64,000 bases of DNA from NCBI RefSeq assembly GCF_002104765.1, contig NZ_NCXM01000014.1, forward strand, positions 62,001-126,000. The letters are read 5' to 3'. The notes under the pieces are model-generated. The model was not told where the DNA came from. It saw nothing but the letters and a program-made list of their open reading frames with translations, and made no database searches. The stretch's first letter is position 1, and each line of letters begins with the position of its first letter. Below, one piece after another: positions 46,291-56,154 of this stretch. Source of the stretch: Mycolicibacterium vulneris. Its GTDB lineage: Bacteria > Actinomycetota > Actinomycetes > Mycobacteriales > Mycobacteriaceae. Position numbers and translations under genes: made by a program.

Positions 46291-47924
46291 GGTGGCCGGT
46301 CCGACCACACCGGCCTGCACCATTTTGATGATGACGAAGGCGACGGCCACCACCAGGTAGCCCCGCAGGGTGAACAGCCCCGCCCGGCGCATCGGTGACA
46401 TCGTCGGCCGATCGAGCAGCGCGATGTTCGGGGTCTGCCAGCCGGCCCGGTCCTGGCGACGTACGGCCCGCCGCTCGGCACACGTCAGCGACGAGGCCTC
46501 GTCGAGTTCGTCGATCTCCCCCGGGTCCAGGCCGCCGCCGAGCGTGCGCACGAGGGCTTCGGCCTCGGTCAGGTTGCGGCGCCGCCGGTCGACGATGATC
46601 ATCACCGCGCCGCCGAGGATGCCCAGCACCGCTCCGCAGGCGAGGCCCTCCTCCAGCGTGGCGGTGGACAGGTTCGGGAAGAAGGTCGCGGCCGTCAACG
46701 CCAGCGACAGCAGCACCAGACACCAGACACCACACGATGGTCCACGCGATGATGTTCTGCCGCACCGTGTTCACCCACGGACCCAGCACCGCCCGGTCGT
46801 TGCACAGCAGCACCAGAAAGACGGTGACCGAGGGAAGCAGGACACCGGCGAGCGCCTGAACGCCCTGCGTCACCAGGCCCAGGATGTGGTCGGGGCTGAA
46901 GGAGACCGCCGCCGAAACCCCGAGCAGTATCGCGTAGCCCCCGTAGAACAGCGGGGCCTCGCTGATCTTCCAATGCAACGAGTGCCGCTTGCCCATGGCA
47001 TCACCGACCGCATAGGTGGTCGCCAGGCCGACGGCATTGGCGCCGATCAGCGATGCGTCCAGCAGGGTGATCGCGAACAGCACCCCCAGCGCCGCCCAGA
47101 TGCCTCGACAATCCCGCGGCGACCGCGCCCGCATCGGTGAAGTGACCCGCTTCGGCGGTGCCGGTCAATCCGAACGCCGCCACGGCCATCAACGCCGTCG
47201 CGCCGACCATGACCACGACGATTCCGATGCCCAAATCCGCTCGGCCGTAGGGGATCCAGCGGGCGGTGATGCGCTTGTCCACCACGTTGGACTGCTGGAA
47301 GAACAGCTGCCACGGCGCGACCGTGGTGCCCACGATCGCGATCACCAGCAGCAGCACCCTCGAGTTGAGCCCGCCCGGGAACTGCGGGATCAGGCCCGCC
47401 GCCGTCGATTTCGGGGTCGGATGCACCAGCCACACCATCGGGAAGATCAGCACGTTCACCGCAATCAGGAGGAACATCAGCCGCTCCCAGCGGCGGAACG
47501 ACCCACCGGCCACCACCGCGAACAGCAGCACGGCCGCGGCCGGGACGGCGATGATCCTCGGGCAGCCCAGGAACCCGAGAGCCAGTGAGACACCGATGAA
47601 TTCGGTCACGATCGTCAACGCGTTCAGCACCAGCAGATCACCGACGCTGAAGGCGTCCCAGAACTTGCCGAACCGCTCGAATATCAATCGCGCGTGCCCA
47701 ACCCGGGCCACCGCACCGAGCCGCAGCACCATCTCCTGATTCACGTAGAGCACCGGAATCAACAGTGCCAGCGTCCACAACAGTCCCATGCCATAGTTCT
47801 GACCGGCCTGCGCGTAGGTCGCGACGCCGCCGGCGTCGTTATCGCCCACCATGACGATCAAATTCTGGATCTCAGTGCCAACTCGGACACCACTGCCGCG
47901 AAACTGCGGAACCCAGTAGGCCAT
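46282..47924 (-). pseudogene. NRAMP-family divalent metal transporter, broken by two frameshifts
   Basis: Homology to NRAMP (PF01566) runs through three frames. From ATG 47924 the first covers VMVGDNDAGGVATYAQAGQN to about 47100; the second runs from AALGVLFAITLLDASL to about 46728; the third (LLSLALTAATFFPNLS) ends at 46282. The first break needs a 1-nt change in GGGCGGCG at 47091-47097. The second is a tandem duplication of 7 bp (CACCAGA twice, 46714-46727); removing one copy restores WCLVLLSLAL. The metal-site Met of the sixth helix is Ala here (TTVAPWQLF), so the ancestor was an NRAMP-related type, possibly for Mg2+. No full protein can be made. Confidence 0.85.
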
Positions 47925-48094
47925 CCAGGCGCAGTACGCGGCGCACGCGCTGTAGACGTCCTCCCATCAACGTGGCGACAGCAACCGGCGCCGGCGCAGC
48001 CTGGTACCGCGTGTCCGCCGCAGCGAGCCCGGAACCGAAATGTTCAAGTACGTCCAGGACGTCTTTAACCGACGGCGGCTTCCCCGAACTTCTA

Positions 48095-48495
48095 CTACCG
48101 CATCGCCACTCGGCGCTCGACACGGTCTTTGACGAAGTCGCGAATCGCCACGGCGTCAGCCTCAATCCCTGCCGCCAACGCGATCACGGCGCCCACCTCT
48201 TCGCCGAGCATGTCGCTGGGCACACCGACGACGGCGGCCTCACGGACGCTGGGATGCTCGTAGAGGACCTCTTCGACCTCACGGGGGGTAGACGTTATAG
48301 CCGTCGCGCACGATCGTGTTCTTGGATCGGTCGACGATGAAGAAGTAGCTGTCGGCGTCGACCCGCGCCAGATCGCCTGTGCGAAACCAGCCGTCGCGGT
48401 CCAATGCCGCCGCGGTCGCATCAGGCCGATTCCAGTAGCCCCTCATCACGTTGGGGCCTCGGATGGCGATTTCACCGATACCGTCCGCGTGCTAT
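48095..48495 (-). pseudogene. C-terminal remnant of an acyl-CoA ligase (FadD-like)
   Basis: Reading from 48495, [17 protein letters not shown], then [15 protein letters not shown] and [17 protein letters not shown], are the C-terminal motifs of ANL ligases. A run of six C (G6 at 48283-48288 on the given strand) shifts the frame; with five it would continue into [20 protein letters not shown]. An in-frame TAG lies just before the homologous part, and the end (about residue 130) lacks the last Lys-containing segment. So the gene is truncated at both ends and frameshifted. Confidence 0.8.
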
Positions 48496-48581
48496 AGCAA
48501 AAGAAACCCAGCGCGACTAATGAGATTCTCATATTGGTGGCGGATCCGCAGGAAAACGATTGGTGCGGCTTCACCGTGGGC

Positions 48582-49244
48582 TCAGATGGGATCGAACTCA
48601 GCGATCAGCCACCGACCGTCGACTTTGTCGAGCGTGACTCGGACGCTGGAGGCGCTGTTGGTCGGCGCATCTTGGCCGATGGTGACGGTCTGGTTTACCA
48701 ACAGCAAAACGACGGCATGGCTGCCGGTCGCCTCTATCGGCGCTGCGGCCGACACCGTGGCCGACGCAGAGATGTGCTTCTGCTTGGCTCCCGGGATGAC
48801 TACGTCGTGGGTCAGTGACGTGTAGGCGTTAAGGAACTTGCCGGTGAGTCTGCTCCGGGCGGCCTCGAGGTCCTTTTCCACGCTATCGGCCCGATACGAC
48901 AGCAGAGCGATGGTGCTTTCGGTGGCGGTGCGCACGGATTCCGTGGCGGCCAACTGAGCGGTGCGCGCGGAGCCGTCCTGCCACTTCAGGAAGCCTGCGG
49001 CCACGGCCAGCGACAGCGCGAGGCCGGGCAGTAGTGCGTACGCGATCGCCCGCGCCCAGCGGATGTGATGCTTCGCAGGTGTCGAACTTTGACGGTCGCC
49101 TGACTCGTCGTCCTCGGTAGCCGCAACATCTGTGTCAGGCTTGTCCCCGGCGATCGTCGTCAGGCCCGGCGTGGCAGGTGCTTCCTCCGCTGAGGCGACA
49201 TTGGTGTGATCGTCCGCGCGGCGGAGCAACTTCGGAAACTTCAT
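48582..49244 (-). CDS. Mce-associated membrane protein (Mam), distal
   Basis: 220 residues. An acidic soluble N-terminus of about 70 residues is followed by one membrane helix (AIAYALLPGLALSLAVAAGFLKW) and an outer domain of the Mce-associated type with the helix-strand core (TESTIALLSYRADSVEKDLEAARSRLTGKFL). Such proteins stabilise Mce transporters. ATG 49244 overlaps the upstream stop as ATGA. It is the last gene of the mce operon. The 86 bp beyond it lead into the acyl-CoA ligase remnant and hold an ATGAGA-T-TCTCAT palindrome (48520-48532). Confidence 0.88.
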   Translation of the reverse strand: MKFPKLLRRADDHTNVASAEEAPATPGLTTIAGDKPDTDVAATEDDESGDRQSSTPAKHHIRWARAIAYALLPGLALSLAVAAGFLKWQDGSARTAQLAATESVRTATESTIALLSYRADSVEKDLEAARSRLTGKFLNAYTSLTHDVVIPGAKQKHISASATVSAAAPIEATGSHAVVLLLVNQTVTIGQDAPTNSASSVRVTLDKVDGRWLIAEFDPI

Positions 49245-49846
49245 GGCACAAACTCGACGTTGGAGACTTTGACCTGACCGTCGGTCTTCTGCACGAAGAT
49301 CCGCATTCGCCATGCTCGTGGAGCCTGATCAGATGCAGCGGCGTCTGACGTTTGCACAGTCATGGCCACCAGCACCTGGGCGGTGTCGGCCGTCTCCGAC
49401 TCCAGCCCTGCCGAGCTGAGGGTACCGACCGTGATGGCTTTGGCTTGCTTGACAACCTCGACGAACGGCTTCGACCGTTTGGCGAAATCGTCGTGTAACT
49501 GTCCTGTTGCCCCATCCAGGATGCGCTGTACATCGGTGTCAGCATGCCGCCAGTCGATCGTAGTTAGGTTCAGCGCACCCTGCCTGGCCACTTGCAGAAA
49601 TTGGTCTCGCTGGATCTGCGCCTGGTGCGTCTGGTAGCTGCGAAATCCCAACCATCCAACCAACACAGACAAGGCAACCACGATAATCAGACCGACGCGA
49701 ATCGTCGGCCGCAGGTGGAACAGCGATTCTGCGGAGCGTGGTGTAGATGCGTTCTCCGTGGTGTCTGTATCAGATTCCGAGGTCTTGCCTTCCGCGTCGA
49801 CGATGTCGCCGTCCGGAGACGTTTGGAAGTCAGCCGCCGCACGCAT
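49241..49846 (-). CDS. Mce-associated membrane protein (Mam), proximal
   Basis: 201 residues. An acidic N-terminus is followed by a single membrane segment near 50-67 (VGLIIVVALSVLVGWLGF) and a periplasmic domain (DQFLQVARQGALNLTTIDWRHADTDVQRILDGATGQL) that is the usual Mam core. It begins 42 bp after mceF and overlaps the next gene by 4 nt. Two Mam genes after mceF is the layout known from the mce1 operon (Mam1A-D) and from other mce loci. Confidence 0.88.
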   Translation of the reverse strand: MRAAADFQTSPDGDIVDAEGKTSESDTDTTENASTPRSAESLFHLRPTIRVGLIIVVALSVLVGWLGFRSYQTHQAQIQRDQFLQVARQGALNLTTIDWRHADTDVQRILDGATGQLHDDFAKRSKPFVEVVKQAKAITVGTLSSAGLESETADTAQVLVAMTVQTSDAAASDQAPRAWRMRIFVQKTDGQVKVSNVEFVP

Positions 49847-49888
49847 ACCGTGCTCCGTCCGTCGTGGTGATTCTGCGCGTCATCGTCG

Positions 49889-51343
49889 TCAGCTGCCCGG
49901 CGGCATCAGCATTGTTTGCCATGTCTTATCCTTGGGCGCGGTTTGGGCTAGATCGGATTGCGTGTATTGATGCCCGTCGGGTCCGATGTAGGTGCCGGTG
50001 GCCGGGTCGTACTGGGCGGCAGCGATCGGCGGCGGCGCCGAGGCGGGCGGGCCCGCAACCGCTGGCGGTGAGCCGGGAGGCAGCTGCGGGATGCCTTGGC
50101 CAGACAGGGTGGCGTTCGGGTCACCTTTCCAGTTGAAGCCGTCGTTAAGCGGCGCATACTGTTCGTTGCTTTCACACATCTTGACCGTAGGTGCGCGTTT
50201 ATCCGGAACCGTCTCGCAGGGCACATTGCGCACGCCACGCACGGCGAATGGCGAGTCCTGGGGGACCCGACAATACAGGTCACCTGCCGGGCGATCGGGA
50301 TAATCAGTTTCGGGCACTCGGTGCTGCTGAGCCGGCAGGAAGCCGGTGGTACATATTGGTGGCAGGTTCAGGTTCAAATTGAAGTCAAGGTAATAGCCCC
50401 TGTAAGCCTGTTTGGTGCCCATATTAGGTACGTCGCCGCCGCCCTGAACCGCGGTCGCGTGCGGCAGCAGTACCAACACCTGCTCGATGTCGTTCCGGTA
50501 GGTAACTGCCACCTGACCGATGCTGACCAAGTTGGCGAGCATGATCGGCAGTGTGGGCCGCAGCCGGTCGAAAAGTCGACGTACTTCGTCGGCGGCTAGG
50601 GCGCCCTTTTCGAGGACACCCGCGACGGCTCGGTCCTGGGTTTGCAGCTGGTCGGTGATAGCGGCAAGATGCGTTGACCATGCCCGGATGGAGGGCGAGG
50701 TGCTGGCCTGCGAGTCGAGTACCGGCGGTGATTGGTCGATCAAGGCGGTGAGGGAGTCCAGGTTTTCCCTCGCGTCCATGGCCAGGGCGGTGGATCCCTT
50801 GACGATCCGGGAAAGTTCCGGGCCGAGTCCCCCGACGGCGGTGTAGCTCTCGTCGATCACCGTTTTCAGGTTGTCGCGCGGGATCGCCTCCAAGGCGTGG
50901 TTGGTCGCATCGAGCAGTGTGTTGATGTCCGGAGGCACTGACGTGCGGCTCTCCGGTATCACGTCACCGTCACGTAGTGGCCGGGAGCTGCCGTTGCGCG
51001 GCAGCAGTGAGACGTATTGTTCACCGACCGACGATTGGCTGTGGACTTGCGCATCGAGATCGGATGGGATGTCGAGCCCTGATTTGAGGAGGAGCACGGC
51101 GTCGACGCCGGTGGGGGTTACCCGTACGTCCTTGACCCGGCCAACGTAGGTGCCGCGGTAGGTGACGTTCGCCCTTTTATATAGACCCCCAGCTTGTGGG
51201 AGTTGGACGATCACCTTGTACTGCCCGAGACCGGGTATCACGTTCTCGACCTTGATGTAGCCGAAGAGTGTCACCGCGGCGGCGATGCCCGACACCACAG
51301 CAAAAATGCACAGCTTTATCCGAATTTGAAGGCCCAAACGCAT
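49889..51343 (-). CDS. Mce family protein MceF
   Basis: 484 residues from ATG 51343. One N-terminal membrane helix (IKLCIFAVVSGIAAAVTLFGY) leads to the MCE/MlaD beta-barrel (YKVIVQLPQAGGLYKRANVTYRG, with PLLRDGDVIPESRT nearby) and a long helical region. The C-terminus from about 425 is rich in Pro and Ala. By family, MceA-F form a hexameric needle that carries lipids across the envelope to the YrbE permease. Only 2 bp separate it from the mceE stop. Confidence 0.93.
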   Translation of the reverse strand: MRLGLQIRIKLCIFAVVSGIAAAVTLFGYIKVENVIPGLGQYKVIVQLPQAGGLYKRANVTYRGTYVGRVKDVRVTPTGVDAVLLLKSGLDIPSDLDAQVHSQSSVGEQYVSLLPRNGSSRPLRDGDVIPESRTSVPPDINTLLDATNHALEAIPRDNLKTVIDESYTAVGGLGPELSRIVKGSTALAMDARENLDSLTALIDQSPPVLDSQASTSPSIRAWSTHLAAITDQLQTQDRAVAGVLEKGALAADEVRRLFDRLRPTLPIMLANLVSIGQVAVTYRNDIEQVLVLLPHATAVQGGGDVPNMGTKQAYRGYYLDFNLNLNLPPICTTGFLPAQQHRVPETDYPDRPAGDLYCRVPQDSPFAVRGVRNVPCETVPDKRAPTVKMCESNEQYAPLNDGFNWKGDPNATLSGQGIPQLPPGSPPAVAGPPASAPPPIAAAQYDPATGTYIGPDGHQYTQSDLAQTAPKDKTWQTMLMPPGS

Positions 51344-51345
51344 GT

Positions 51346-52485
51346 TTATGGTCCTTGATCCAGGCGATAGGGGGCGATGAGCGGGTTGGCCTTGGTGTAC
51401 GGACTGGGCTGCTGCCCGATCGTGCGGCCCCACTGCAATTCCAGTTCGGTCAGGTTCCCCTCGAACCGGGTGCCGGTAAATAGCGCCGAATCAATCCGGC
51501 TCAGCGTCAGGTCAACAATAAGCGTGAGGTTGGCGTAGTCACCCCGGAGCCAATTGGTGAGCGGCTCTTTAACCCATGGAAACACCGAAAAAAAGCTCAG
51601 CGAGCGGGTCAGGGAGGGGCCAGCGTTAGCCAGCGATTCGAGCACCGGGCCAAGGTTCTTCAACTCCTGGACGAGCGCATCTTTAGTCTGATTGACGGAG
51701 TCGGCGGTCAGCGCGCTGAACTTGCCCAGCTGCTCGGCCGCGTCGGCCAGTTTTTCCCGCTCGTCTTTGAGCACCGCCAAGGCGTTCGGAAGGCTGCTTA
51801 GCAAGCGGTCAACCACGGGTTTCTGTTCGGCGAACTGTCCCGCGAGGTTATTCACGCTGTCGGTGGCTTTGATGATGTCGTCGGTTTGCTCGTTGAGATG
51901 GCCGATGAACTGGTCCAGTTGTCGGATCAGGCTCTTCAGATCTCGCTCACGTCCCGCAAACGCCGTGCTTAACGTCTTGGTGATGTCTTGAACCTGGCCG
52001 AGGCCACCACCGTTGAGGACGAGCGACAATGCTGCCAATGTCTGCTCGGTCGTCGGATAATCGCCCGCAGCCGAGAGGGGAATTAGCGAACCTTTTTGCA
52101 GCCTACCTTCGGCCGGGACATCGGTGGGCGCTGCCAGTTCGACCTCCAGCGAGCCCAAGAGGCTGGTCTGACCGATCTTGGCGGTAGCGTTAGCGGGGAG
52201 CTTCACGTTACCGTCGAGCCGCATGGTGATTAGTGCATGCCAGCCTTCACGTTCAATGTTAGTGACAGTGCCGACCGTCACATCGCCTACCTGGACGCGG
52301 GAGTTCGGCTGGACATTTACGACGTCGGGCATTTGCGCCTTCACCTCGTAGGAGCCAGGGCCGTTGCCTGCAGTGCCGGGGAGTGGTATGGAGTTCAGGC
52401 CTCGCCAGCCGCAGCCCGACAATCCGCTGCCGGCGAGCACCACCAGCAGGCCTGCGGTGACGCCCGCCCAGCGGGACCGCCTCAT
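51346..52485 (-). CDS. Mce family lipoprotein MceE
   Basis: 379 residues. A short signal ends in LSGCGW, the lipobox, so it is a lipid-anchored member (the usual case for MceE). The MCE domain follows (YEVKAQMPDVVNVQPNSRVQVGDVTVG, LLGSLEVELAAP), then a helical coil region to about 300. It starts with ATG overlapping the mceD stop (ATGA). Confidence 0.93.
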   Translation of the reverse strand: MRRSRWAGVTAGLLVVLAGSGLSGCGWRGLNSIPLPGTAGNGPGSYEVKAQMPDVVNVQPNSRVQVGDVTVGTVTNIEREGWHALITMRLDGNVKLPANATAKIGQTSLLGSLEVELAAPTDVPAEGRLQKGSLIPLSAAGDYPTTEQTLAALSLVLNGGGLGQVQDITKTLSTAFAGRERDLKSLIRQLDQFIGHLNEQTDDIIKATDSVNNLAGQFAEQKPVVDRLLSSLPNALAVLKDEREKLADAAEQLGKFSALTADSVNQTKDALVQELKNLGPVLESLANAGPSLTRSLSFFSVFPWVKEPLTNWLRGDYANLTLIVDLTLSRIDSALFTGTRFEGNLTELELQWGRTIGQQPSPYTKANPLIAPYRLDQGP

Positions 52486-53807
52486 GACCTCGCTCCTGGC
52501 GGGACCATCATGCCGGGTAGCCCCTGGGCGGGATTCGTCGCCACCGCCTCGGCGGGCAACTGCGGGGCGGTGTGGGCCGGTGCTGGTTGTCCGTTCGGAG
52601 CCGCCGTATTTTCCGGCGCATCCGGAATTGGCGGCACGTAGTCCGGACGCAGCCGGTCCTCGCTGTAGGTAACCTCGTTCGGACGAGCGCTTTCACCGAC
52701 GAACAGGTTCTCCCCCAGCGGTGGAAAGTTGTACTGACGGTTCTTTACGATCGGCGCCAAATACTGCACGCATAGCTTCGCGGCCTGCTGACTGTTCAGC
52801 CGCGACGCCGCCTGTACGGCTCCGCATAGGAAGGAGATGGGATCGGCGAAGTTGTTGAGCGCCAGCGCTCCGGTGATCGCCCCCTGCGTGGGTTGCCAAA
52901 TGTTGGTGTAGTTCACCAGCGCCGTCGGCAAGACGTGCAGGGTCTGCTTGATGTCATCGAGGCTGTCGGTGACCGCCCTGGAAAGGGACGCCAGTTTGTC
53001 TGACGTAACGCCGATAGCCTCGCGGTTTTCTGCCACAAAACCCTGGACGTCCCCGACAGCGGTATTGAGGTCCCTGACCGCCGCGGCCACTTCATTGGGA
53101 TCGTTAGCCAGCAATCCGGTCACAAATGCCAGGTTCCGATTCAGCTGGCTCATCGAATCCGAACTGCTTTGAAGGGCCGACACGATTGTCGCCAGACTCT
53201 TTACGGTACCGAAGATGTCGCGGCTGTGGTCCCCGAGCACCGAGAAGGCTTGCGATAATTTGATCACCGTGTCACGGATATCGGTACCCTCGCCGCGCAG
53301 GTTGTCCGCGGCTGTATTGATTAACGATCCCAGCGGAGCTACGCCGCCTGGTTGGGTCGGCTGCAGCGTCTGCGTGAGCTTGTCGAGCTGTGTGCGCAAG
53401 TCGTCCCATTCCACGGGGACGGCGGTGCGATTCTCTGGAATCACCGCGTTGTTGGGCATCGCTGGTCCCGCCGCGTAGGTGGGTGTCAGCTGAATAGCTC
53501 GCGAAGTGACCAGCGCCGGGGACACGATCACGGCCTTGACGTCGGCGGGCACCTTGTATTTGTGGTCGTACCAGAATGTGATCTTGACCCGTTGAGGTTG
53601 CGGTTCGATTTTCTCGATTTTCCCGACCGGCACACCCAGGATGAGCACCTCGTCGCCGGCAAACACACCGTTGCTATTAGCGAAATACCCGATGACATAG
53701 GTCCGGTCGATCTGACCGGAGGCGCGCTGAACGGTCACAAGCCCGCCAATGAGCAACAGAACCAGGACGACGCCCAGACCGGTCTTAGCCTTGCGCGGTG
53801 CCCTCAC
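52482..53807 (-). CDS. Mce family protein MceD
   Basis: 441 residues from GTG 53807 in a GTGA overlap with mceC. Residues 10-28 form the membrane helix. The MCE domain follows (YVIGYFANSNGVFAGDEVLILG, KYKVPADVKAVIVSP), then a long helical stretch and a Pro/Ala-rich end. The cysteines in ISFLCGAVQAA and KLCVQYLA probably form a disulfide in the periplasm. Confidence 0.93.
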   Translation of the reverse strand: MRAPRKAKTGLGVVLVLLLIGGLVTVQRASGQIDRTYVIGYFANSNGVFAGDEVLILGVPVGKIEKIEPQPQRVKITFWYDHKYKVPADVKAVIVSPALVTSRAIQLTPTYAAGPAMPNNAVIPENRTAVPVEWDDLRTQLDKLTQTLQPTQPGGVAPLGSLINTAADNLRGEGTDIRDTVIKLSQAFSVLGDHSRDIFGTVKSLATIVSALQSSSDSMSQLNRNLAFVTGLLANDPNEVAAAVRDLNTAVGDVQGFVAENREAIGVTSDKLASLSRAVTDSLDDIKQTLHVLPTALVNYTNIWQPTQGAITGALALNNFADPISFLCGAVQAASRLNSQQAAKLCVQYLAPIVKNRQYNFPPLGENLFVGESARPNEVTYSEDRLRPDYVPPIPDAPENTAAPNGQPAPAHTAPQLPAEAVATNPAQGLPGMMVPPGARS

Positions 53808-55129
53808 CGTCCTATCTCCTCTGGCGGCCCGACGGGCACGCGCGGTGGTCCGCCTGCTAGCCCTGCGTCGGGCGGTCGCGGGACCGGCGCAGAAGGCCGA
53901 TCGGGCACGGGCTCATAACCAGCTGGCGGTCCGGGCGGCGGTCCCCCAGGGGGCGGCTGGGGCAACGGCGGCCGGTACGGATAGCGAGGGTCGCCAGGTC
54001 TGCCCGTGATCGCATCGGGCAGCGTCAGCTTCGGATCCCCACCCTGGCCGGTGCGCGGGTACGGAACCGGCAAAGCAGGCGTCCCAGGCTGGCCCAGCGG
54101 TGGGTCGGTGCGCTGCGAAGGCAGCAAGACGCTGGGATCCAGACCAAGATCGGAGAATGCGGCGTCGATGAATGGTTGCACGAACTGACCCGGAAGCAGG
54201 TTGACAACGTAGCCCTTGAAGAATGGGCCCGAGGCGACCGCCTCACCCAGCGACATCACGTAGGCGTTAAGCATTCGAATCGACTTCTGCACCCGCTCTT
54301 TGCGGTTGTCGACAATCGTCAGCACGCCGTTGAGCTTGTCGAGCGCCGGACGCAACTGGGCATGGTTCTGCGCGATGAACTCGGACAGCTGCTTTGACAG
54401 TGCTGAGATGTTGTAGGAGATCGAATCCAGTGCGTTGCTCTGGTTCTTCAGCTCGATCAGCAGGGCGTTGGTGTTGGCGATTAAGGTGGCTATCTGGGCG
54501 GCGCGGTCGGCCAGCACGCTCGTCACTTTATTGGTGTTGGCCAGCAAGTTGCGCAGCTGCCCGTCGCGCATGTTCAGGGTTTGTGAGAGCCGGGCGACGC
54601 CCCGAACTGCTGCCTTGAGATCTGGCGGGGTGTCGGAGAACGTCTGCGCCAGCGTTGCCAACGAATCGGACAACTGATTGGTGTTCAAACCGCTGATTGT
54701 GTTCGCCAGATCACCAAGCGCGTCAGGCAGCTGATAGGCCGGGGTTGTCCGATCGAGGGGAATCGGTTCTGACAGCTGGCCGTCGCCGCGGGGGGTGACC
54801 TCAAAGACCTTGGTGCCCAGTACGCTTTTGGTCTTGACCGCCGCCTCGGTCCGGTCTCCGAGCCGGATGTCCTTCGCAACGGTGAACTGCACCAGCACCC
54901 GTTGTCCGTCAAGGTCGATGCGGGATACCTGACCCACCCGGGCACCGAAGACTTGTACGGCGGCCCCCGTCTTGAGGCCGCCGGCCTCGGCAAGGTACGC
55001 CGCATAATGGCTGCCGCCGGACAGGAACGGCAGCTTGTCGTACTCGGTTGCCGCCAGCACCGCCCCGGCCGTCACGGCGCAGCCGACGATACCAATGATG
55101 AACGAGTTACGTTCGGCGAAGGATTTCAT
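53804..55129 (-). CDS. Mce family protein MceC with proline-rich tail
   Basis: 441 residues from ATG 55129, in ATGA overlap with mceB. The membrane helix is IIGIVGCAVTAGAVLAATEY. The MCE domain has HYAAYLAEAGGLKTGAAVQVFG and SVLGTKVFEVTP. Helices run to about 330. The last about 90 residues are strongly Pro/Gly-rich (PYRPPLPQPPPGGPPPG), a feature of several MceC proteins that may span or contact cell-wall polymers. Confidence 0.93.
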   Translation of the reverse strand: MKSFAERNSFIIGIVGCAVTAGAVLAATEYDKLPFLSGGSHYAAYLAEAGGLKTGAAVQVFGARVGQVSRIDLDGQRVLVQFTVAKDIRLGDRTEAAVKTKSVLGTKVFEVTPRGDGQLSEPIPLDRTTPAYQLPDALGDLANTISGLNTNQLSDSLATLAQTFSDTPPDLKAAVRGVARLSQTLNMRDGQLRNLLANTNKVTSVLADRAAQIATLIANTNALLIELKNQSNALDSISYNISALSKQLSEFIAQNHAQLRPALDKLNGVLTIVDNRKERVQKSIRMLNAYVMSLGEAVASGPFFKGYVVNLLPGQFVQPFIDAAFSDLGLDPSVLLPSQRTDPPLGQPGTPALPVPYPRTGQGGDPKLTLPDAITGRPGDPRYPYRPPLPQPPPGGPPPGPPAGYEPVPDRPSAPVPRPPDAGLAGGPPRVPVGPPEEIGR

Positions 55130-56154
55130 TTCGGCGTGCACCTTCCCGAGGACTGGCCAGCCAGCTTGATGTAGACGGGTTGGCCACCTTTCCCGTTGAC
55201 CTTGAGCAACAGATCGCACAGATAGAATGAGAAGTAGTCGCCGTAGAGCCCCTGCCTGTCCAAGGCCTGGTAGGCGTCGGGGAGCGTGTTGAGAAGGTCG
55301 TCGAAGTAATCGTGATCAGCGAGGACGATCCCGCTGACTCGGTCGGTCTGATGGATGGTGTCCTGCAGGGCCGGGCGAGCCTGATGGAGCAGATCGGCGA
55401 TCGACCCAGATGCGGCGTTGATGTGGGCCACGCCGTTGCTGATATCTGATTTGCGATCCGCGAGCCCCTGCATGAGCTCTTTCAACGAATCGACTGCCTT
55501 AGCGAACTGGTCGCGCTGATCGCCGAGGGAGGCTAGCACGGTGTTGAGGTTGGTTATCACGTGTCCGATCAGTTCGTCGCGGTCGGCAAGGGTGCTGGTC
55601 AGCGTGGCAGTCTGCGCCAGAAATGAGCTGACAGTCGCGCCCTGACCCTGGAAAGTCGAGATCAACTGGCCGGTGAGCGCATTGACCTGTGCGGGGTCCA
55701 GCGCTTCGAACAACGGGTGAAAGCCCCCGATCAGCGCGTCGAGATCCAGCGCCGGAGCGGTCCTCGCCAGCGGGATAGTCTGCCCGGGTTTGAGTTGTTT
55801 GACTCCGCCAGCACCCTCTTCAAGGGCCAGGAAGCGGTCGCCGACCAAATTGCTCCAACGGATCACCGCTTTTGTGCCCTCGGTCAACACCACCGACTGA
55901 TCGGCGGAGAACTCGACCACTGCGAACGCGTCTTGCTTGATTGAAATCTTTTTGACCTTGCCGACCTCGACGCCGGCGATGCGCACAAAGTCGCCGCTTT
56001 TCAAGCCAGCCACGTTGGTGAACTCGGCATGATAGGTCTCGTCCTTCTCGAATCGCAGCTGCGCGAACACCGCGAACAGCGCGAATAGGCTCAGCAGACA
56101 GACGGTCACAAAGATGGCGAGCCGCCAGATGGCGCTGCCGAGGTTGTCTCTCAT
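55126..56154 (-). CDS. Mce family protein MceB
   Basis: 342 residues from ATG 56154, in ATGA overlap with mceA. The N-terminal helix is LAIFVTVCLLSLFALFAVFA; the MCE domain reads YHAEFTNVAGLKSGDFVRIAG. No tail is present after the helical region, which ends in KLAGQSSGRCTPK. Two cysteines near the C-terminus (LCDLL and GRC) may pair. The upstream frame continues over mceA but is only its shadow. Confidence 0.93.
   Translation of the reverse strand: MRDNLGSAIWRLAIFVTVCLLSLFALFAVFAQLRFEKDETYHAEFTNVAGLKSGDFVRIAGVEVGKVKKISIKQDAFAVVEFSADQSVVLTEGTKAVIRWSNLVGDRFLALEEGAGGVKQLKPGQTIPLARTAPALDLDALIGGFHPLFEALDPAQVNALTGQLISTFQGQGATVSSFLAQTATLTSTLADRDELIGHVITNLNTVLASLGDQRDQFAKAVDSLKELMQGLADRKSDISNGVAHINAASGSIADLLHQARPALQDTIHQTDRVSGIVLADHDYFDDLLNTLPDAYQALDRQGLYGDYFSFYLCDLLLKVNGKGGQPVYIKLAGQSSGRCTPK

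Noticed and set aside
48520..48532. ATGAGA-T-TCTCAT palindrome after the last mce-associated gene
   Set aside because: No T-run on either side and a short stem, so not called as a terminator; no regulator nearby to suggest an operator.
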